Assembly: GCF_035818675.1 (NCBI RefSeq)
Contig: NZ_JAYKZZ010000011.1
Location: forward strand, 62,001-126,000
Direction: 5' to 3'
Length of the DNA: 64,000 nucleotides
Source: Parapedobacter flavus
GTDB lineage: Bacteria > Bacteroidota > Bacteroidia > Sphingobacteriales > Sphingobacteriaceae
Shown: positions 59,092 to 64,000 of the stretch, piece by piece
How the letters are laid out: every line of letters starts with the position of its first letter
Position numbering within the stretch: position 1 is the stretch's first letter
Translations under genes and position numbers: made by a program
Notes under the pieces: generated by a model
Told to the model about the DNA's origin: nothing
Database searches by the model: none
The model's input: the letters and a program-made list of their open reading frames with translations, nothing else

Positions 59092-61761
59092 ATGAACCAA
59101 CCATTGATTTTCTTTTGTCTGGGAATTATTTTGTCTGCTTCGCTGGCATCCTGCAGCAACGCCGGCAGTAGCGATCCGACCGTGAAGCCCGACAGCAGCC
59201 GTTATACGCGTACCGTATTGGCCGAAGGCCTCGATGAGCCGATGGAAATGGTTATCCTTCCCGGAAACGATGTGCTTTTCGTAGAGCGTAAGGGCGGGGT
59301 ACGGTTGTACAAAGACGCCACGAAGGAGCTCCGTGCGGTGGCGAATTTCGAGGTGTTCAGCGGCATCGAAGATGGGTTGTTGGGGGTCGTTGCCGATCCG
59401 GATTACGAGAAGAACCACTGGCTGTATTTCTATTACGCGGTGGCGGGAGAGAAGGCGGTGAGCCGATTGTCGCGGATGGAGTTTCGCAACGACAGCTTGC
59501 TGCGGTCGACGGAAACCGTCATCCTTGAAATCCCAACGCAGCGTATCTACTGCTGCCATTCTGCAGGGTACCTGAAGTTCGACACGCATGGGAACCTCTA
59601 CCTGTCTACGGGCGATAATACCAATGCCGAGGAAACGAATGGCTATACGCCCGTAGATGAACGCCCGGGGAGGGAGCTTTCTGACGACCAGGCTACCACG
59701 GCCAATACGAACGACCTGCGAGGGAAAATCCTGCGGATCAAACCGCTGCCGGAAGGGGGCTATGCCATCCCGGAGGGCAACCTGTTTCCCGAGGGCACAG
59801 CGGGCACACGCCCGGAAATCTATGTGATGGGTGCTCGCAACCCCTACCGTTATAGCATCGATGCCGAAACGGGCTACCTGTATTTCGGGGATGTCGGTCC
59901 GGATACCAAGCTGAAGGCCTCGGACGGCGAGCTGATGAGCTTCGACGAGATCAACCAAGTGCGGAAACCGGGGTATTACGGCTGGCCTTATTTCCTGGGC
60001 AATAACCAGGTCTTCGGAAAGTACGATTATGCGACAGGGGAACTCGGTCCCGGAAAGGATCCGTCGAAGCCGATGAATGAATCGCCCAACAACACGGGGC
60101 TGAAGGAACTGCCCCCGGCTAGGCCCGCAATGATCTGGTATGGGAAGAACAACTCAACATACTTTCCGCTGGTAGGCAACGGCGGAGCGAGCGCCATGGC
60201 GGGTCCGGTTTATCACAGCAAGCATTTTAAAAATGCGCCGTATAAGCTTTCTGAATATTACGACGGGAAACTTTTCATCTTCGAATGGATCAGGGGGTGG
60301 ATTATGGCCGTAAGCTTCGATGAGGCTGGAAACTTCAAAGAAATGGAACCTTTCCTGGACCATTGGAAATTCGATGCGCCGGTGGACATGCAATTTGCAT
60401 CTGACGGCGCGATTTATCTGTTGGAGTACGGTACAAACTGGTTCTCGAAGAATACCAACGCCCGCTTGGTGCGGATTGAATACGCGGAGGGGAACCGTAA
60501 GCCGGTTGCGTCGATAGCGGTAGACAAACAATATGGAGCAGCACCATTAACCGTGTCTTTATCGGCCGGTGGATCCATGGACCATGACGACGGCGACAAG
60601 CTGTCCTTCCGTTGGCGCATGGAGGATGAAGATAATCACGGCGAGACCGTCTCGCATACATTTGCCAAGCCGGGAATCTACGACGTGGAGCTGACCGTGA
60701 GGGATGGCCACGGCGGTGAAGGAACCACTTCGACCCGGATTTATGTAGGCAATACGCCACCGGATGTACACATCCGTACCTCAGCCAACCGCAGCTTTTA
60801 CTGGGACGGCGGTACGCTGGATTATACGGTAGAAGCAACGGATAAAGAAGACAGTGTATCCATGGACGATGTAGACGTGGCATTCGGCTATATACCCCAT
60901 GGCAAAGACGCAGCGCTGGTGCTGAGTGGCGGACAGGATCCGAACAGCTTGCGTTACCTGAAAGGGCAGCAGCTGATTGCCAACCTGGATTGCAAGTCGT
61001 GCCATTCCATCGATAAAGAATCCGTAGGCCCTACTTATCAGGCCGTGGCTGCCCGCTATGTGGATAAGCCGGGGGCCGAAGCGCTCCTGGTCAACAAAAT
61101 AATCGATGGCGGTAGCGGCAACTGGGGAGAGCGGGCGATGTCGCCACATCCCGAGTTGGCCGAGGGCGATGCGCGGGAAATGGTCCGTTATATTCTATCG
61201 CTCGGAGCCGGGCGGCAGAAGTTGCCGCCACATGGCGTACTGCAGCTTGACGGCCATAGCGAGGGAGACACAGACGGCGCCTACCTGCTTAGTGCTCGTT
61301 ATACCGATCAGGGAGCCCATGGGATACCCCCATTGAATGGCAGCGACCATATCCTGCTACGCAACCCGCAGATCCAGGCAGAGGATTTCGATGCAGGAAA
61401 TGTACGGATTGCCACCGTCACCACGGCATTTATGTCCTACGTGTACGGCATCCAGAACGGAAGTTATATTTCTTTCCGGAATATCGACCTGACACATGTG
61501 CGGCAGATCGGCTACAGGGCGCAGGCCAGCGGTGCGGGAGGTACCATCGAGGTACACCTGGACAGTATCGTCGGACCGGTGGTTTCCCGTTTGGAAGTAC
61601 CAGCGGGTAATTTCAGCGGCGCGGAAAATGGCTGGAAAGAAGTGATGGGATTAGTGGATGACATCGGTGGCGTGCATGACCTCTATTTTGTATTTGTAAA
61701 GGACGAGGCGGGGGATAAGGCGCTGTTCAGCATCGATTGGCTGAAATTTTATAATCGATAG
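59092..61761 (+). CDS. Lipoprotein fusing sugar dehydrogenase propeller, PKD, cytochrome c and CBM6-like domains
   Basis: The 889-residue lipoprotein (lipobox LASC) has four parts. A glucose/sorbosone dehydrogenase-like propeller spans about residues 40-460 (EGLDEPMEMVILPGNDVLFVER, GLLGVVADPDYEKNHWLYFYY, DLRGKILRIKPLPEGG, GARNPYRYS). A PKD domain follows (about 475-555, DGDKLSFRW, HTFAKPGIYDVELTVRDG). Then comes a class I cytochrome c with CKSCH at 634-638 and a likely Met ligand in RAMSPHPEL. A CBM6-like beta-sandwich ends the protein. It could oxidise a bound sugar with PQQ and pass electrons to its own haem. The cofactor is inferred from the family. Confidence 0.9.
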   Translation: MNQPLIFFCLGIILSASLASCSNAGSSDPTVKPDSSRYTRTVLAEGLDEPMEMVILPGNDVLFVERKGGVRLYKDATKELRAVANFEVFSGIEDGLLGVVADPDYEKNHWLYFYYAVAGEKAVSRLSRMEFRNDSLLRSTETVILEIPTQRIYCCHSAGYLKFDTHGNLYLSTGDNTNAEETNGYTPVDERPGRELSDDQATTANTNDLRGKILRIKPLPEGGYAIPEGNLFPEGTAGTRPEIYVMGARNPYRYSIDAETGYLYFGDVGPDTKLKASDGELMSFDEINQVRKPGYYGWPYFLGNNQVFGKYDYATGELGPGKDPSKPMNESPNNTGLKELPPARPAMIWYGKNNSTYFPLVGNGGASAMAGPVYHSKHFKNAPYKLSEYYDGKLFIFEWIRGWIMAVSFDEAGNFKEMEPFLDHWKFDAPVDMQFASDGAIYLLEYGTNWFSKNTNARLVRIEYAEGNRKPVASIAVDKQYGAAPLTVSLSAGGSMDHDDGDKLSFRWRMEDEDNHGETVSHTFAKPGIYDVELTVRDGHGGEGTTSTRIYVGNTPPDVHIRTSANRSFYWDGGTLDYTVEATDKEDSVSMDDVDVAFGYIPHGKDAALVLSGGQDPNSLRYLKGQQLIANLDCKSCHSIDKESVGPTYQAVAARYVDKPGAEALLVNKIIDGGSGNWGERAMSPHPELAEGDAREMVRYILSLGAGRQKLPPHGVLQLDGHSEGDTDGAYLLSARYTDQGAHGIPPLNGSDHILLRNPQIQAEDFDAGNVRIATVTTAFMSYVYGIQNGSYISFRNIDLTHVRQIGYRAQASGAGGTIEVHLDSIVGPVVSRLEVPAGNFSGAENGWKEVMGLVDDIGGVHDLYFVFVKDEAGDKALFSIDWLKFYNR

Positions 61762-61773
61762 GGAGAAATAGAT

Positions 61774-62988
61774 ATGCCGTTATGGCTTCGGGTCCGGCTC
61801 TCGCTGGCCATGTTCCTGGAATTTTTCACGTGGGGGGCCTGGTATGTTACACTGGGCACCTACCTGTTCGACCAGCTCGGTGCGAGCGCTGTACAGGTGG
61901 GCTCGGCTTATGCCAACTTTTCTATCGCTGCGGCGTTGTCGCCGGTATTTGTAGGGCTGGTGGCCGACCGTTATTTCGCAGCACAACGGGTGCTCGGTGT
62001 ACTACACCTGCTCGGTGCCGGCGTTCTGCTTATACTGGCAAATACGGCCGATTACGGCGTGTTCTGGTGGCTGTTGTTACTTTACGCATTGTTGTTCGCG
62101 CCAACCATGGCATTAATGAATTCCGTCACCTTCCGCCAGCTCAAAGATGCTGGCAGGGAATTTCCGCTTATCCGGGTGTTTGGTACGGTCGGCTGGATTG
62201 TTGCGGGTCTGTTGTTAGGTTACTTCGGCATGGAAAGCAGCACTTCCATGTTTTACCTTGCAGGAGGAGCGTCGGCGGTGCTTGGATTAGTGAGCTTTAC
62301 ACTTCCCGAAACGCCGCCAGACCGGACTGCAACAACCAGCTTAGGCGCTGTGTTAGGAAAAGAGGCACTGGTGTTATTCAAACAGCGATCGTTTTCGGTT
62401 TTTTTCCTGGCATCATTGGCTATCTGCATCCCGTTATCCTTTTATTACAGTTTCGCCAACCCCTATCTGAATGATCTCGGGATAACGAATGCAGCAGGAA
62501 AGATGACCTTAGGACAACTTTCAGAATTTCTGTTTTTGCTCGTTATACCTTTTGCTTTCAGGCGCCTTGGCATCAAAATGATTTTAGTCATCGGGATCAT
62601 TGCATGGATTGTGCGCTATATACTGTTTGCTTTTGGTGATGCCGACAGTGGCATGGGACTGCTGTATCTAGGTATCTTACTGCATGGGGTATGCTATGAC
62701 TTCTTTTTTGTATCCGGTCAGATCTATGTGGATCGTACGGCTGGTGACCGTATCCGTAGTTCTGCGCAGGGATTGATTACTGTTGCAACGTACGGAGTAG
62801 GTATGCTGATTGGTTCGTACATTGCGGGATTGATTACCGAATGGTTTATGTTGCCGGAAGGGTCGGCCGCGCAGTTCAATTGGCAAGGGGTTTGGCTAGT
62901 TCCGGCGGGTATCGCCGCCGTGGTGCTGGTTGTATTCCTGATTTCGTTCAGAGACCGACCGGTGGATGAACAGCATGGTAGGCAATAG
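61774..62988 (+). CDS. MFS transporter, nucleoside:H+ symporter (NupG-like) family
   Basis: The 404-residue protein has about twelve helices and the NupG-family start MFLEFFTWGAWYVTLGTYLF, followed by FVGLVADRYFAAQRVLGVLHLLGA. It also has LRVFGTVGWIVAGLL-like sequence and the C-terminal half GVCYDFFFVSGQIYVDRTA. In Bacteroidota and Planctomycetota such transporters often sit in sugar clusters with Gfo/Idh/MocA oxidoreductases, so a sugar or keto-sugar is as likely as a nucleoside. It starts 12 bases after the dehydrogenase gene. Confidence 0.88.
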   Translation: MPLWLRVRLSLAMFLEFFTWGAWYVTLGTYLFDQLGASAVQVGSAYANFSIAAALSPVFVGLVADRYFAAQRVLGVLHLLGAGVLLILANTADYGVFWWLLLLYALLFAPTMALMNSVTFRQLKDAGREFPLIRVFGTVGWIVAGLLLGYFGMESSTSMFYLAGGASAVLGLVSFTLPETPPDRTATTSLGAVLGKEALVLFKQRSFSVFFLASLAICIPLSFYYSFANPYLNDLGITNAAGKMTLGQLSEFLFLLVIPFAFRRLGIKMILVIGIIAWIVRYILFAFGDADSGMGLLYLGILLHGVCYDFFFVSGQIYVDRTAGDRIRSSAQGLITVATYGVGMLIGSYIAGLITEWFMLPEGSAAQFNWQGVWLVPAGIAAVVLVVFLISFRDRPVDEQHGRQ

Positions 62989-63033
62989 ATGTTGCCAAGA
63001 AGGGCGTAAGGAAAATAAACAAAGAAAATAAAA

Positions 63034-64000
63034 ATGAAAAAAACGGGTAGTAAGGTGCGTGTATTGGTTGTCGGCTGCGGTAATATGGGTGCTTCGCATG
63101 CACATGCGTATCACGAAATGGATGGTTTCGAAATCTGCGGACTAGTATCCCGGGGCGACAGCAATGTGGGTTTAAACGAGCAGCTGGGCGGTGACTACCC
63201 ACTTTACAACGATTATAGGGAGGCGCTCCAAGCCGCCAAGCCGGATGCTGTTTGTATATCCACGTATCCTGACACCCACGAGGCATACGCTATCGCGGCG
63301 ATGGAGCAGGGTTGCCACGTGTTCATCGAGAAGCCACTGGCAGACACCGTCGAAGGGGCGGAGCGGGTGGCTGAAGCCGCCAGGCGCACGGGGAAGAAAC
63401 TGGTAATCGGCTATATCCTTCGCTACCACCCGTCTTGGCAGCGGTTCGTACAACTCAGCGGACAATTGGGTAAGCCGTTAGTGATGCGGATGAACCTCAA
63501 CCAGCAAAGCCATGGCCGCATGTGGGATGTGCACCGCAATCTCATGGAAAGTCTAAGCCCCATCGTCGACTGCGGCGTGCATTACATTGATGTGATGTGC
63601 CAAATGACCAACAGCAAACCCGTGCAGGTGAATGCGATTGGCGCGCGCCTTACCGAAGATATTCCGCAAAGCAACTATAATTATGGCCAGCTGCAGATCC
63701 GCTTTGAAGACGGTTCGGTGGGCTGGTACGAGGCCGGGTGGGGGCCGATGATCAGCGAGACCGCCTTTTTCATCAAGGATGTGATCGGGCCGAAGGGCTC
63801 GGTTTCCATCGTAGCAAGGGAGGCCGGTGGGGGTGGCCACTCCGACAACGTAGCAGCCCATACGAAAACAGAATCGTTGCGTGTGCATCACGCGGCAATC
63901 GATGATAACAATGCGTTCGTAAAGCCCGATGAATGGATTGACCTGAAAGACGAACCGGACCACCAGGAACTGTGCAACCGCGAACAGCGGTTTTTCCTCG
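63034..64000 (+). CDS. Gfo/Idh/MocA family oxidoreductase, 3'-truncated
   Basis: The frame is open to the window end; about 322 residues are visible. It has the NAD(P) motif VLVVGCGNMGASHAHAYHEM, DAVCISTYPDTHEAYAIAAMEQGCHVFIEKPLAD with the signature EKP lysine, GYILRYHPSW and IVDCGVHYIDVMCQM with the conserved His. These place it in the Gfo/Idh/MocA family, which oxidises or reduces sugars and cyclitols. The catalytic residues are present; only the C-terminal end is lost at the window edge. It follows the transporter by 45 bases in the same operon. Confidence 0.9.
   Translation, partial: MKKTGSKVRVLVVGCGNMGASHAHAYHEMDGFEICGLVSRGDSNVGLNEQLGGDYPLYNDYREALQAAKPDAVCISTYPDTHEAYAIAAMEQGCHVFIEKPLADTVEGAERVAEAARRTGKKLVIGYILRYHPSWQRFVQLSGQLGKPLVMRMNLNQQSHGRMWDVHRNLMESLSPIVDCGVHYIDVMCQMTNSKPVQVNAIGARLTEDIPQSNYNYGQLQIRFEDGSVGWYEAGWGPMISETAFFIKDVIGPKGSVSIVAREAGGGGHSDNVAAHTKTESLRVHHAAIDDNNAFVKPDEWIDLKDEPDHQELCNREQRFFL

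Noticed and set aside
1..64000. CRISPR arrays, tRNA, rRNA and insertion sequences
   Set aside because: I looked for regularly spaced repeats, tRNA-like cloverleaf ends and transposase frames and found none. The only regular arrays are the short 7-bp and 11-bp repeats.

Overview
The window reads as chromosomal DNA of a Bacteroidota bacterium, most likely of the family Sphingobacteriaceae or a close relative. Supporting signs are two SusC/SusD nutrient-uptake pairs, a DUF6266 protein, the rsfS-ftsH-LUD gene order, SufBCD without an Isc system, many starts without a Shine-Dalgarno sequence, and promoters of the Bacteroidota type (TTG, 19-20 bp, TAnnTTTG). The genus cannot be fixed from the sequence alone. 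No rRNA, tRNA, CRISPR array, integrase or intact insertion sequence was seen.

Positions 1-43600 are mostly core and housekeeping genes of moderate to high G+C. They include a truncated plug-domain protein, an enoyl-CoA isomerase/2,4-dienoyl-CoA reductase pair for unsaturated fatty acids, phosphoglucomutase plus a NUDIX hydrolase, an efflux transporter, an orphan ABC ATPase, an S41 protease, IPP isomerase, Kbl, TypA, an orphan SusCD pair, uracil-DNA glycosylase, an Lrp-type regulator next to sufBCD, an ECF41 sigma factor operon, a LemA/TPM operon with a TlpA-like thioredoxin, a split DsbD system followed by PfkA, BirA, RsfS-FtsH-LUD, a second orphan ABC ATPase, DUF6266 and a ROK regulator.

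Positions 43900-57190 are accessory carbohydrate genes. An N-acylglucosamine 2-epimerase and a FucP-type sugar transporter come first. They are followed by a clearly A+T-richer block (about 46350-57190) holding SusC, SusD, a surface lipoprotein, two tandem DUF4855 proteins and a large lipoprotein with a probable (alpha/alpha) toroid domain. This is a polysaccharide utilization locus with no recognisable classical glycosidase or lyase, so its two DUF4855 proteins and the toroid protein are the best candidates for undescribed enzymes.

From 57290 to the window end the G+C rises again. A second carbohydrate cluster encodes a Tat-exported FAD oxidoreductase, a lipoprotein fusing a sugar dehydrogenase propeller, PKD, cytochrome c and CBM6-like domains, a NupG-type transporter and a truncated Gfo/Idh/MocA oxidoreductase. 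Together they suggest extracytoplasmic sugar oxidation followed by import and further redox steps.

The most notable regulatory signals are a shared double palindrome in front of the two separate ABC ATPase genes, an ECF41-type promoter in front of the operon that encodes the ECF41 sigma factor, 7-bp and 11-bp periodic repeats in three intergenic regions, and inverted repeats between lrp and suf.
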